In this document: piece after piece, positions 1-12,507 of the stretch
Layout: each line of letters begins with the position of its first letter
How positions within the stretch are numbered: position 1 is the first letter of the stretch
NCBI GenBank assembly: GCA_025602915.1
Contig: JAHLJZ010000057.1
Location: 62,001 to 126,000, forward strand
DNA length: 64,000 bases
Direction: 5' to 3'
From: Paraphysoderma sedebokerense
Lineage: Eukaryota; Blastocladiomycota; Physodermatomycetes; Physodermatales; Physodermataceae
Notes under the pieces: generated by a model
What the model was told of the DNA's origin: nothing
Database searches by the model: none
Seen by the model: only the letters and a program-made list of their open reading frames with translations
Translations under genes and position numbers: made by a program

Positions 1-1051
1 GTATCAGTATTATGACATAGTGGTATGGAGGTGCGGTTTGGGTTTTCTTTTGTGTGTGATTGGGTCGACGAAGGATGAGATAATGACCGATATGATATTA
101 ACGGTTGGGACTCTTGACTTTGCATTGTTTTAATTTTGAACCATAAATAGCCAAACGAGTTGGAGAGCCTTGGTATGAACTTTATACTTGTTGGTTCTTT
201 ACGCCAGAGCTGCCTAACTGATCTATATCGCATTTTCGTGTAGGAAATGAAAATAACGGAATTAGGAATATTGACGCATCCCGGGTACAAAATTGCATTC
301 GGTTCGTTCATTTCCACCCTCCGTTTTCGATTTGGTCTGTGAAAAAATGAGTCTAATATTTGGCTAATCTCTCCCCTTTCTCCTATTCGTATTTTTCCGG
401 GAATGGAATTCTCAGTCCTTGATAAGACTTCAATGTTTAGTATCACTACGAAGCGTAACGGTAAACCCTATAAGCATGAAGTCAAGGCGCTGGATATCAT
501 TTGGAACAAATTTCCAGAGTTGTACAGCCCAGTCAATAGTATACATATCGGTACGTCATAGGGTTTCATGTGATTGATTCGGTCATATTTATTGACTGTT
601 GTTTTGAAACATAGACGATTTATCCCGGAATTTTGCCATGAATCCACAAAGTGTATGTCATCCTATGTCATTAAGGATATCCAACACTGTAATATTTCGT
701 GATATTTGTCCTCAACATCTGCATTTCTTGATAGGGTCTAAAAATTACGGCATTCAAAAATGCCCCTCAAACACGACAATTTGACCGCGAAATGTTTCCT
801 TTGGCGAAATATTTATTGCAGATTTCGTTAGTTGAGGATTTTAGAGTTCTAGATCATAAGGTAAGATGAAAAAATAATTCCCGTTAAATGTCATGATAGA
901 CTATGTGATAACTTGTCCATACTCCCATCGAAACTTTTTTTACACCGAAACTGTTGTCTAGAGATGGAAAAAATTTGAAGGCAAATTACCCCCGGACTTC
1001 AATCCAGACTCATTGCCCGATTCTTCTTCTTCATCGTCATCGTCTTCTTGA
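1..1051 (+). CDS. UBLCP1: UBLCP1-like ubiquitin-like-domain CTD phosphatase, 3' part
   Basis: HAD-type Ser/Thr phosphatase of the UBLCP1 family, which in other eukaryotes dephosphorylates the nuclear proteasome. Seven exons read in one frame: 1-30, 151-172, 244-301, 416-550, 615-652, 735-860 and 962-1051, giving 165 codons plus a stop. Family landmarks are YYDIVVWS at the left edge, then MKITELG, ALDIIWNKFPELY, the acid/DDLSRNFAMNPQSGLKI block and the C-terminal LVEDFRVLDHKRWKKFEGKL. The protein ends in an Asp-Ser-rich tail with a run of nine serines. The ubiquitin-like domain and the catalytic DxDxT lie left of the window, so the gene is truncated only by the window edge. Intron boundaries are by eye; the frame sum supports them. 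Confidence 0.88.
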
Positions 1052-1539
1052 GATTTTATACAGAATGCAAGAACATGCATTTAGAGAACAAAAAAAGCTA
1101 AATGAGGCAGAATGTTGTGTCTTTGTACATTGATGAATATTAATATTGTAAAAATTAAGAGGCAAGGAGATTATAAAGCAATACTGTTGGAAAAGATGGT
1201 CCAACAGCTCGTTATCAAGTATATACTTTGTCTTAGTAGTTCTTCGTTATTATAGTTACTCCGCTAGGTATATACAACATGCAAGCATACACCTAATCAG
1301 GAATACATTGTGATGTCATTCCGGTCACAAGAAGTTACTATTAATCGTACTTTGCAAGGATCACGCGGCCACATCTTATTTCATTCTTAACAAATACAAA
1401 TTGATTTCAATAATATAAGAGCGATTTTAGCGTATATGAGTTGAGAACTATGCTCAGCTTTAACCCAGTGGTAGGTTATTTGTTATTTATATTTTAATAA
1501 ATCTTTTAATACTTTTTTTTATGTTGATCACTACAACAA
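1052..1539. other. Intergenic, 3' flank of UBLCP1-like gene and 5' flank of tRNA
   Basis: AT-rich, no open frame with coding character. It should hold the 3' UTR and poly(A) site of the phosphatase gene and the upstream flank of the tRNA. No repeat or further RNA gene was recognised. Confidence 0.6.
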
Positions 1540-1629
1540 GTTTCGGTAGTGTAGTGGTTATCACGTTCGCCTCACAATCGCCCCTTGTGAGCCCGCGAAA
1601 GGTCTCGAGTTCAAACCTCGACCGAAACA
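1540..1629 (+). tRNA. tRNA-Val(CAC) with a 17-nt intron
   Basis: Cloverleaf: acceptor GTTTCGG (1540-1546) pairs with CCGAAAC (1622-1628), discriminator A at 1629. The D arm is GTG...CAC, the anticodon stem TTCGC/GCGAA and the T arm TCGAG-TTCAAAC-CTCGA. The anticodon loop is CT-CAC-A with the anticodon at 1573-1575. A 17-nt intron (1577-1593) sits after position 37, the canonical eukaryotic place. It contains TTGTGAG, the exact reverse complement of the loop bases CTCACAA, so the precursor can form the usual anticodon-intron helix recognised by the splicing endonuclease. Confidence 0.95.
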
Positions 1630-1634
1630 TTTTT
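1630..1634 (+). terminator. Pol III T-tract terminator of tRNA-Val(CAC)
   Basis: Five consecutive T residues directly after the discriminator base, the normal RNA polymerase III stop signal. Confidence 0.8.
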
Positions 1635-2084
1635 GGTTGTTGTCATTACGTCTGATCAATGTGCTGTTTCTTTTTTAGGAGATATTAACAAGTTACTTTC
1701 ATTTAATTTACATTTATATAAATATTATGGAATAGGCGATCTTAATAATGCTGCGTCTATTCGGTACTCATGTCAATGTCAATGTTAGCGCAAAGTGCAT
1801 ATCTAATTTTAATCGAATTTAATTGCATTTCTGCAATTTCTACCTCTCTCGTCATTCACGATTACAGCAGAGTATTATGTATTGAATATCATTTTTCCGC
1901 ATTTGAGGAGGAAGAATCGCGTCGCCGCTAAAGTTCCTCTTCGAGTTCACACAGATTTCACCGGCTGTATTCACAACACTAGGGTGACCTCAAGTGCCGA
2001 CAAACAGAGCTGCATCATTGCATTCGTTTACTGCAAGTCATTAAAGTATATATCGCACAATTCATTTGGCTTTAGCGAAGGATC
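1635..2084. other. Intergenic, upstream of Timeless/Tof1 gene
   Basis: AT-rich spacer with the 5' region of the Tof1 gene. A short open frame from 1882 runs into the gene in another frame and looks like chance. Nothing else seen. Confidence 0.6.
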
Positions 2085-5000
2085 ATGGCCACAATACAGG
2101 AACTCGAATCACATATCCTGTCGGTTTGTACCGCCATGGGCGGTATAGAGGAGTATATAGCAGAAGACGGTCCTGAGAAGGGTTCTATTAAACGGTCGTA
2201 CGTCCTTGGTGATGAATGTCTAGGTATGAATGAGGTCATCTTTTTACGAATGTCGGCCATGTTGGTTTTGTTTTTTTCGACCTTCAGTGGTGTTTGGCAT
2301 TTTAAAATTTAAGTGCGCTTGAGGCTAACCCTTGATTTTTCCATTTTCTTTCAAGATTGTTTAAGAGATTTGAAGAAATTCTTGAGACTCGATGAAACAG
2401 ATAAAGATAGATCTATACTGCGAATGTTGGGGAAATTTGAGATTTTGCAAAGAGACTTAATTCCAATCGTGATGCAACACGGAGCCAATGTTCCAGTGTC
2501 CACAGCTGTCGGTAAGTGGATATTCCCCCCATCTCCCTCAATTCATTTTCAATACCAGTTTGCCGCTTGGGTAAATCCAGAAGAAGTAATCAAATGTGAT
2601 CCTTCTTTTCTAGTCGAGTTGCTTGTCCCAATGACTTGGCCGCCTAATCAAGAGACTCACGATACAGCCGGCCAGCTCGAAATATTAAGATCTTATAAGC
2701 ATGCTCTTGTCATGGGCAATGGATTGAACGCAGTGTTTCAATTGCTAATTAAACTTTTATCCGTCCCTTTTCGGTATACATTGATTCATATGTCTCGGCC
2801 CGATGCGCTTTATGCTAAGACGAAAACTAACACTACTTCCCTACAGACAACGTACCGATCGTGATAACGCCGTAATTCGACTTATTGTCTACTTTTTCCG
2901 AAATTTGCTCTGTATTGAAGATCCGCAACCAACTGCCTACGCTTCATCTGAAATGGTTATGAGATCAAAACTACAGGTAACGGAAATCGTCTGCATTTGG
3001 CGCGTTGTTTGGACGTCCATTCACATATCAATTGGCATTACGTAGGAAATGTTGCTACAACGATTGGATAAACTTAAAATTTTGGAATTTTTTGTTACGG
3101 TTGGGAGCTCGATTGATGAACGGCAATTTCAAACTTGGAACACCATCGTCCTGGAGTTATTCTATCACATTTTCAACAATATCGATGCAAAGGATTTGTT
3201 CCCTAATTCAGCCAAGGTAAAGCGCAGAAATGACTTTCAATATAAGGATATACTATACTCACTCCTGATTCACCAGAAACGGGGTGAAGATTTGGCAGCA
3301 TTGTTACAGCAAGAACAGACGAAAAAGAAACTCCAAAAGAAGGCAATACCAACTCGCCATTCTAGATTTGGCGGTACTATTGCTGTGAAATTTGGAGTGC
3401 GTGACTTATCTTGTCTTTTCTCTTTTTCACACAGTAGCTCATCTCACATAATATAGGACGGCACGAGATTAAATCTTCACCGTCAACAAGCAGCCGTTAA
3501 TCCGCTTAATCAGTCGATCGATGTGACGAAAAAGTTGTACGCTAACCGTCAAGCCCCTCAAAATGTGCGTTATCAATATCAAATATTATTGAGCAACATT
3601 CAGTGCCATTAATGCCAGCCTTCCTCACATAGGATGATTTAGATGTTAAGAAACGTAAAACAGTCAGCGATGATTACTTGCGGCTGCTTAAGAAATTTGG
3701 CAAAGAGTTCTTGGAAAGTTGCTTTAACCGTACGTGTCCCAATTTAAAGCTCCTGCTACCATGTGTATATTCAAACTCGCAATATTTTTAGCCCTTATTA
3801 ATTCGGTCAAACGCGATATGGACGCCGAACGAACTCATATTCGTGAAGAAGATTATATCCATATTCTACACACCATCGGCTTTTTCTTGGAATTCCAGCG
3901 TTACGTTTATTCCCCGAAGGATCCAATGATGACAAGCTCAAACCTGGACAATGAGAAACCAGAATACGGATTTGAGTTAGTGTCTAGTATACTTGATGTA
4001 AGGGGAATGTTATTTATTGTCAAGCGCATTCGAATGGCGAATGAAGAGAAGGTGGGTTTAGTAGTGGAAATCTTTTGTTTTTGCCGTCAATTAATATACT
4101 GATCTATATACTCATTAGCGATGGACAGAACTTCATGTTGCGGTGAACTGCTTTAAACAATTGGTCTGTTACGTCTGGTTGGTAGAAAGTAATAATTTCA
4201 GTTCTGACATGGCGTTTTTACAGCTTTTATCGATGGAGAAAATGCTGTCATCAAACGACCCGCTTTCCGTTGAAGTTGCCGAAAACATTCAAGATAATCT
4301 TTACTATGAACAATCTACATTAGAGTTAATTGTCACTCTACTTAAAGGCTACAAAGATCAATCTAGATCGTATGTATTTAGTGGTTCGCACTTTATCGCA
4401 TGGTTTCTAGAACTGATATACTTCACCATTCAGCTACCTGACGGCTTTGATTGAAACTACTCACGTATTGATGCGCTTGTTGGAGAGTTATTGCACCTCG
4501 AAAGGAACGGTTATCATAAAGAAGAAGAAACGCGGCGGAAGGAAGAAAAATGGTGATTCTCGACACAATCAATTTTCTTTTGCTTTCCTTGTATTCATTA
4601 ATTACTTATCGTATTCGTTCATCGAATTACAGACCAGGAAGAAACAGGAATCATCGACGACGTCGATGACGAAGAAGACACGGCTCCTCAATTCACTGAA
4701 GGGGAATTTAAATTTGAACGATTCGAAATGGTACACTGTTGAATCATCTGTTCCCTGCCTCTCCGTGGAAAATATTTCATTGCTTGACGGGTTTCACTCT
4801 TGCTTTAGAATTTTGCAAACGAAAGCGTAATTGATACGTACATTAAGCTCTTGCGTGATTTCGTATCGCTCCGGGAAAACAGTATTCACCATATTGTTAA
4901 AATGTTTGATCGCGTTGCTATCAAATGTTGCATGGAGCCATTATTCTATAAGGTTTCTACCGTATTTTCTCTTATACCTTGTGGAATCGGTTGTGCTGAT

Positions 5001-7478
5001 CGAAATTTGAAGGCTTCAATATTGAATATTTTTAATAATATTCTCCAAAGTCGACGCGCATTACCTAGTACGCAAGAACACAAAGAGCTATATAACTTTA
5101 TCAGAACTCTAGTCTCTAAATTCTTTGAAAAGGCAAAGGAATATCCATTGCTTTTTGTCGAGGTTGGCACCGCTTTTTTAAATTTGATCATTTCAAACTG
5201 TTATACTCATTTCAGCATAACAGATTTTCTTCCCGAAACATAAATCAGATTGTCGGCGTATCAACGCCGGAAAGGATGCATTGGAAGATGATGATGTATT
5301 CCCAAGTCTATCGTCTAACAAAAAGGTGAGTTTTAACTCCAAGTGCCCATCTTCCCCTGCTGTTTGCTAACATACATATCCTCAAATTGTTTTCTCAGTA
5401 CAAAGTTTGGAAGTATGTAGTTCTTCTGCACATCCCATTCGCTTACTTCGTACTCATTGCATTATTAATTTGGCTTCTTACTTACAGACCAGAAGATGAA
5501 ATCGAAGTCAAAGACACTCTCAGTTTGTCTCAACAGATTGGTGTGACTGTTAAAGTATTGATGGACAAGGAAGAAAAAGACTTGGTGCTTTGGTTACTGG
5601 AGGTTTGCTGCATTTATAAGTGTCCAAGTCACAGATACCGTCGAAGCTAACTCAATCGTAATAAGGAAATGCAAAAGGCCGCCGATCAGCGGGTTCCGCC
5701 CGAACGAAACTCTGATGAGGACGACGACGACGATAACGGAGTTACCTGGGATTATTATTGTATGTAGCAACTCTTTTCATCGCCACACATAATTGTTTGT
5801 AGGGATTCTCATTATTTCTTTGTGTTCCATTTTCTCAGATATTCAACCTGACGACGAATCAAGAGCTGAGGCATGCAAGAGCAATAAAGAACTAAGATTG
5901 TTAATGAGGCTATTCAGATTTGTTCCGCCTGATACCGGTGTGTTCTATTTCCTACACATTCAATCCTGGAGAATTCACTTGCTAATAAGACCAACACTTA
6001 CCGCGTCAATCTATGCTAGACCCTGACTCCCCCTTGAAACATTGGTCGATACCACGCACTAGACCTCGAGATGTTCTTTTGGAAGATATAAACATGTTGA
6101 CACAATTCGTGGAAAACCCGCTCGATCTAGACGGCAAACCAGCATATAAATTTCTTAAACGAATCAAGAAACGTAAGGAACGAAAACGAAAAGAACGAGT
6201 TGACGGAGTTACGGTTTCGTCAAAACGAAAGGAAAAAGAGTCGTTGAAGATTAAGAGCGCACAATTCATTGAGGATTCGGATGACATGTTGAGCGACGAC
6301 GACGAATTTTGGAAAGCCGAAAAAGAGAGAAGATTGAAAACCGCACAGAAACACGATGCATTAGCGGGAGGGAAGATTGATATCAACGCGGAGAAAAAAG
6401 GCAACGGGCATAAAGTGTCGGCACGCGGGAAAGATGATGACGTTGCACTTTCTGACCAAGATTCAACCGCTGCTTCACAATCGCAATCGCAAACTTCAAC
6501 AACTAAGATTAGTAGATCCTTAGATTCTGAAGCGGGTTCAAATTCCAATGCTGAATCTAGTGATTCTGATTCTTCGTCTGGCTCGTCCTCGTCTTCTTCT
6601 TCCGATTCGGATGGGGAAGACTTAAAAGCTTACCAGCAAAAACTGCGTCAAGTCAGTGGGATCTCCAAATCCCTATTACTCCAATCGAAAACAAAATCTA
6701 CTGCTGCATCTGCTGCATCATCCCCCGAAAATTCTCCCCAGGCTGTACCTATTCCGACCGCCCCAGTTGACCACGATACATCTCCACAACCTGTACTGCA
6801 GAAACCAATGAGCAAACTAGATCAAATCCTTCAAAGGTCTCGCAATCGAAAACTGCAGAACCGTTCTTCCGTCACAAAATCCACTGGTGATTACCCAGTA
6901 GGGAACAGTTCTCCGCCTGATGCCAACGACGCTGATACCGAGTCCGCAAACGTAGCAATTAATAATGGTCGTAATAATACAGATTACGATACCACTGATT
7001 CCTTAGCATTCAGAGAGTACGCTGATACACAAGTACTATCTGGTGCCTCTGACTATATGAAAGACACCAAAAGGAGCACTGAGGGATCCAACAACCCTGG
7101 CGAGGAGGAAGAAGAATTCCAATTACATTTATCACTCGACGAATCTCAATCTCAATCTCAAGGGGTCAGTAAAAAACGAGGCATTATTATCGATTCCGAC
7201 GTAGACAATGAGGACGACGACGAATCATCGAATGATAACGAAAATTCGGATCTAAGTGCTAACATTCGTGACACTGCTTTTGGGGGTTTAGTTGGAGAGA
7301 CCTCCTTCTTTGACGAGACGGATAATATGGCGACAAAGAGTAAAAGTAGTAAAAAGAGGAGAATGGTTTTGGTATGTATCGTCTTGGTGTTTTCTCCCAT
7401 TTATGTGACATAGTACCCGTTGAGCTGAAATTGACTCACTTTATAAAATAATAGGATGACTCTGATTCCGATTCTTAA
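2085..7478 (+). CDS. TOF1: Timeless/Tof1/Swi1 replication fork-protection protein
   Basis: Homologue of Timeless/Tof1/Swi1, which with Tipin/Csm3 stabilises stalled forks and signals the S-phase checkpoint. The start ATG at 2085 gives MATIQELESHILSVCTAMGG, followed by YVLGDECLDCLRDLKKFL across the first intron (2224-2355) and VELLVPMTWPP in exon 3. Further diagnostic blocks are RHSRFGGT (about 3355), FANESVIDTYIKLLRDF (about 4809), EPLFYKASILNIFNNIL over an intron near 4955-5010, and FFPKHKSDCRRINAGKDALE (about 5230). About 20 exons give an estimated 1,250-1,300 residues. The last long exon (about 6010-7371) is a Lys/Arg-rich then Ser/Asp/Glu-rich disordered tail. The final exon 7455-7478 encodes DDSDSDS. 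Internal exon limits are by eye. Confidence 0.92.
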
Positions 7479-8053
7479 ATACCTTGTTGAATCGCGACGA
7501 AAGTCGACCGCATCCTTCAGTGCGTTTCGATTAACCGATATATAAACTTAAGCACGGCCCGTTGTAGAATAAATATTGCTCTGTTATCTTTACCTGATTC
7601 AATACATATTAACCTTAAATCAATCTACATGGCAGACGAGCCGTAGATTCTTAAGGTCAGCCCGATTTAGCGCGCACTTCCAAGCTCCACTCGCGAGTCA
7701 ATCCAAAACATAAGAACTCGACAGTGCATTTCAAAATTAGCTGTATAATTTCCTTTTCGGAGGTGTCCATTGGAATGCGCTGAAATTATTTCCCTTCGAA
7801 TATGCCTGTTTCAGTTCAGCAATCCTCATTACATTTGACTAAGTTGAAAGCATTTCTTGAAAGAATTGATTACTGTGATCTGAGTTTGTATAAGAAGATA
7901 TGAAAGAAAGAGAACTTAGCACGGACAGAAATCAGACTTACGATCCGAATATTTCTGGAGTATGCTGGTCTTCCTGGTTTAGCCAGCAGACCGCGCCATT
8001 TGTCCGAATCAACCACTTACGAAAGGTCCACATTAGCATCTAAAGAATATAAA
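7479..8053. other. Intergenic between Tof1 and NAD+ synthetase genes
   Basis: About 575 bp holding the Tof1 3' UTR and the QNS1 promoter. No coding frame or RNA gene recognised. Confidence 0.6.
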
Positions 8054-11000
8054 ATGGGGCATCTTGCTATTGTTGCTACCTGTGCTCTTGATCAATGGGC
8101 CCTCGATTTTGAAGGGAACTATCTCCGCATTCTGGAGTCTATCAAAATTGCAAAGGAAAAGGGAGCAAAACTTAGGGTGGGGCCCGAGTTGGAAATTTGG
8201 TATTTTGCAATTAACTATAGTGGTTATTAATCGACGAGAAGTATCTGACATTATTAATGCATTTGCGCTTCTTTTGACTTGGCAACAGTGGATACGGTTG
8301 TAACGACCATTTTTATGAAGGTATTTTTGAACGATTAGCACTAAAGCAAAGAGGAAACGTTCACTCAATCATTTATTCAAATATTTATAGGCGACACATA
8401 TCTTCATTCGTGGGAAGTATTGACAAAGTTATTGTCATCACAAGATACTAGAGATATTTTGCTCGATATTGGAATGTAACGTTATCAAAGTTATATTTGA
8501 TTCAGTTCATTCAGCCACCACTCTTCATTGACTTCTGACGAACCTTTCTTCTTGGATTAACTGCCACTTGTATTATTTTTCATTTTATTATATAGGCCAA
8601 TTAAACACAAAAATGTGAACTACAACTGCCGAGTTCTGGTATTGAACGGAAAGATACTTCTGATCCGACCTAAGAAGGCACTCGCGAATGACGGAAATTA
8701 CCGAGAAATGAGATGGTTTACACCTTGGACTAAAGATCGGGTTTTAGAGAATCACTATTTACCAAGGATTATAAGAAATGTGACTGAACAGGTACGAACA
8801 TTCAGTTATCGATTCTGCGGAATCGAATAGTTGTGTTAACGCTGGTGTTTCAACTAAGTCGTACGTTCCTTTCGGTGATGGTGTTATATCTACCAATGAC
8901 ACCTGTGTTGGAGTCGAATTATGCGAAGAGCTATTTGCTCCAGACAGGTTTGTATTTCTGTCAGTTTGCGTTGTGTCGAACGGCTCTGACGTTTTCAACC
9001 CGGCTAGTCCACATATCCACCTCTCATTGGACGGGGTAGAAATCATCACAAACAGTTCGGGATCGCATCATGAACTGCGAAAATTGTCGAAACGAATCGA
9101 CTTGATTCGAAACGCAACCGCTAAAGTTGGTGGTGTGTACTTGTACGCTAATCAACAAGGTTGTGACGGAGAAAGAGTTTACTATGACGGCTGTGCAATG
9201 ATATTGGTGAATGGAAAAGTAGTTGCCCAAGGAACACAATTCAGTTTAAAGGATATCGTATGTCGACTTTCTCTTTAAATCCTAAACGGGTCATTCACGC
9301 AAAGAATTGACAAAGTGCGTTCTTGATACAGGAAGTGACAACTGCGACCGTAGACTTGGAAGATATCCGTTCATACCGGTCGTCTCACATATCGCGATCT
9401 TTACAAGCTTCTCGGGCTCCAGCCTACCCTCGAATCGATGTTGATTTCAACTTAACTGTTCCTGCATCCTCCCCAACCGTACTCACGATTCAACCTTCCT
9501 TCCCTATCGTCCCTAAAGTTCACACTCCAGAGGAAGAAATCAGTTTAGGCCCCGCTTGTTGGTTGTGGGATTACCTGCGACGAAGCAGAACTCAAGGATT
9601 CTTTTTACCGCTGTCTGGAGGGATTGATAGCTGTGCTACAGCTGTCATTGTTTACAGTATGTGTAGATTCGTGGTTGAGTCGTGTCAAAAGGGTGGTATG
9701 TTGCAAGGACTATTTCGAATTCTATTTAGATTGCTTGCTGTATCAAACGCTAATATGTCCAATAAGATCAACAAGTAATTCAAGACGCTAGACGAATTGT
9801 GGGAGAATCGGATTCAGATTATATTCCCTCACATCCGCAAGAATTCTGCAGGTACTTTCTTCTTATCCTCTATCTCTTCGAACTTCTATCAATTGAGACT
9901 AACCTGTACCCTGTTATATCGGACAAAAATCTGATTAGTCGGATCTTCCACACCGCTTACCTCAGTACAACCAACTCTTCCCGTGAAACACACACCCGCG
10001 CCGAATCTTTGGCCCAAGCTATCGGATCGTATCATCTCTCACTACCAATAGACTCTATCATTTCCGCGGCTCTAACAGTCTTCACTACTGTCACTGGTAA
10101 AACACCACAATTCAAGGTATTCGGTGGATCGAATGCGGAGAATTTAGCGCTGCAAAATTTACAGGCTAGAACGAGGATGGTAATGAGTTATTTGTTGGCG
10201 CAGTTGTTGTGTTGGGTTCGCGGACGGACTGGGGGGCTGTTGGTGCTGGGCAGTGCTAATGTTGATGAAAGGTATGGTGCATTTCCTATTGCGGTCTTTT
10301 TCCTCAGTTGCCACGGAGAAAGTTTTATATTGATGTTCCCCACTTTTGCTCTATGTTTGCGTTGAATGGCGGTTGGCTTTATTTCTGATAAAGTCTTCGC
10401 GGGTATCTCACAAAATACGATTGTTCATCCGCGGATCTAAATCCCATCGGTGGCATATCAAAATCTGATCTCCGAAAATTCATTCAATACGCCCACACGA
10501 ATTTTAATCTTCCTATTCTACCGTCCTTTTTAACTGCTGCTCCGACCGCAGAATTAGAGCCCATCACCGAGAGTTATGTTCAAAAAGACGAAGTTGATAT
10601 GGGAATGACGTATGATGAATTGACTGTATTCGGGAGGTTACGGAAGGTTGCGAAGTGTGGGCCGTTCGGAATGTGGGAAAAGATGGTTGGTGGGATGGGA
10701 AGTTGGAGTTGGAGTTGGGTTGAGAGGAGTTCTGGACATGATGGTAGCAATCATTCGGGAGGAAATGATGACAGTAACATGAGAGAAATCAAATTTTCCC
10801 CACTTGAGGTACGCAAATCTGGTGGTGATTATGCTGAATGGCACTGCTGCCTCAGTCGTTGTATTCATCTGACCTCTTTTATCTTTTGGCGCTTCACATA
10901 TCAGGCCGCGCAGAAAGTGAAACGGTTTTTTACCTACTACGCTATCAATCGTCACAAAATGACTACATTGACCCCTTCTTATCACGCCGAGTCGTATTCG

Positions 11001-11129
11001 CCCGATGATAACAGATTCGATTTACGACCTTTCTTGTATCCCAATTGGGGATGGCAGTATAGGAGGATCGACGAAGAAGTTGAGAAATTGAAGAAGTTCG
11101 AGGAAGACGCGACTATGAAGCCAATTTAA
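8054..11129 (+). CDS. QNS1: Glutamine-dependent NAD+ synthetase
   Basis: Makes NAD+ from deamido-NAD+, ATP and glutamine; the last step of NAD+ synthesis, cytosolic/nuclear. The N-terminal nitrilase-type glutaminase domain starts [20 protein letters not shown], so ATG 8054 is preferred over upstream in-frame codons. Its catalytic triad is visible: Glu in GPELEI, Lys in [17 protein letters not shown] and Cys in [11 protein letters not shown]. The C-terminal synthetase domain has the PP-loop LSGGIDS (about 9613), then [22 protein letters not shown], and [34 protein letters not shown] near the end. The family's usual LEITGYGC reads as LEICGYGC over the first intron. A Gly/Ser/Trp-rich insert (about 10690-10780) follows GPFGMWEKM. 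About 11 exons; ends EDATMKPI. It converges on the AN1 gene with 195 bp between stops. Confidence 0.95.
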
Positions 11130-11324
11130 GCTACATGTTGTGCGTCGTGTAAGACTGTTACTACTATCTTCAAAATTAAAAATAAATATGTTCCGATTTT
11201 TTGTTACGTATTTTGTACAATGGTTTTCATCTAAGCATAAAGTTCGTTGACAATATCCTCCTAAACTTAGGTTACCCTTCCAAATGTTGTCGAGGAACTA
11301 AAATTGAATCTTAACAATTCAATC

Positions 11325-12194
11325 TTAAGCAACCACGCAACCAGTTTTAGAGTTCCCTTGATTCCTCCTTCTCTGTTCTTCTTCCTGTAGCGACAACGAT
11401 AAAGCAAGTGCAAGCTGCTCATCGTCCGACAAGTTTTGATTTCCCCTACCGGCACTCCCATTACGACCTCGTTCGTTTGTCCTACTATTAGCATTTCGGT
11501 GCCCTGTCTTTGGACTGGCATTTCTGTTTCCGCCATTTGTTCCTATCGGGCCGGAACATTTATGGTCTGCCTCCAACCGATGTTTAATGCAATACCCTTT
11601 TCCGCATTGAGAACAGGTGATGTTCACCATTGACTTGCTTTTGCAAGACCTGAAGGAGCAAGAATTTTTGTAGACTGGGGTTTTTGATATCGAGGTTGGA
11701 GATTTTGGACAGTTTTGTGCAATGTGATTATTCACGGAGATGTTGGGATCAGTGTTTCGGGCTGTAGGAATGGGCTGTTTTAAATGGCCGTTATAGATCG
11801 GGCAGCGGTAACAATAAAAGCAGAAAGTGAGATAAGTTAAACTTGGTTAGTCGTATCGTCATAAGCTGATATAGCGTAGAAGATAACCTAAGTAGGGCCA
11901 TGTATTAAGAGTGGTGCAATACTTACTTGATTACAAATTGGGCACACTGGGACTTGAGAGTCAAAGGAACTATCGAATTGATGAGGACAAGAATGCTGAT
12001 CCGGTTTCCAATGTTCTTGGCTATTTTGTGTTGCCGAGTAGTTAGCAAAACCAGTTTCAGATGAAGCGAATGATGAGTGTGCAAGATGGCAATTACCAGT
12101 ATATGCTTTTACACCGATGACAAGTATACGGCAAGAAATCTAGTTGATTGCATCCTTTGTGGGTACAATGCTTACCGACATTGTAGAATTCCAT
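11325..12194 (-). CDS. AN1 zinc-finger protein, ZFAND2/AIRAPL-like, with UIM and CaaX end
   Basis: Predicted ubiquitin/Cdc48-proteasome adaptor like metazoan ZFAND2B (AIRAPL). Three exons on the minus strand, 12194-12097, 12020-11927 and 11774-11325, total 642 nt (213 residues plus stop). The first AN1 finger begins MEFYNVGKHCTHKGCNQLDF and is completed across intron 1 as YCQEHWKPDQHSC, which restores the CxxHx5HxC pattern. Next come VPVCPICNQPIPTARNTDPN and HIAQNC, as in ZFAND2. The second AN1 finger spans CSFRSCKSKSM to HRLEADHKC. A ubiquitin-interacting-like motif DDEQLALALSLSLQEEE follows, then the C-terminus CVVA, a plausible CaaX farnesylation box. Upstream in-frame sequence to 12476 is not needed: the family starts at this Met. 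Confidence 0.88.
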
Positions 12195-12507
12195 TGCGTA
12201 GAGCTTCTCTACTGTTCTCTTTGTGTGTGGATGTAGTAAGGATGGAGAAGGTAGGCTATGGACGATGGAAGTCAAAGCTTCGTAGTATTCTTCTCGTCGA
12301 CAGGCAATCCTGAATCCTTTTATCTGCTCTAGCGACAATATCGCATCCGGACTGTGCTGGAAGGAACAGGAAGCAAATTGAGGAATGGTGATTACGTAAC
12401 CAGTCCAAATATAGTAAATGATTACTAATAAAATTAATACATGACTAATAAAATTAATGTATTCTCGATATTCCATTCAGCCACAGGTCACAGCGTCACG
12501 CGGTCAT
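12195..12507. other. Short intergenic gap, minus-strand promoter of AN1 gene
   Basis: 313 bp between the start of the AN1 gene and the stop of the Rab escort gene, both on the minus strand. AT-rich at 12400-12460. It must contain the AN1 promoter and the Rab escort 3' UTR; no further gene seen. Confidence 0.55.

Noticed and set aside
6006-6548. 180-codon minus-strand frame opposite the Tof1 tail
   Set aside because: It is the antisense of the Ser/Asp/Lys-rich Tof1 exon, whose repetitive codons leave long chance frames.
12195-12476. Upstream in-frame extension of the AN1 protein
   Set aside because: The AN1 family starts at MEF...GKHC. The extension is hydrophobic and AT-driven and would run into the next gene's 3' flank.
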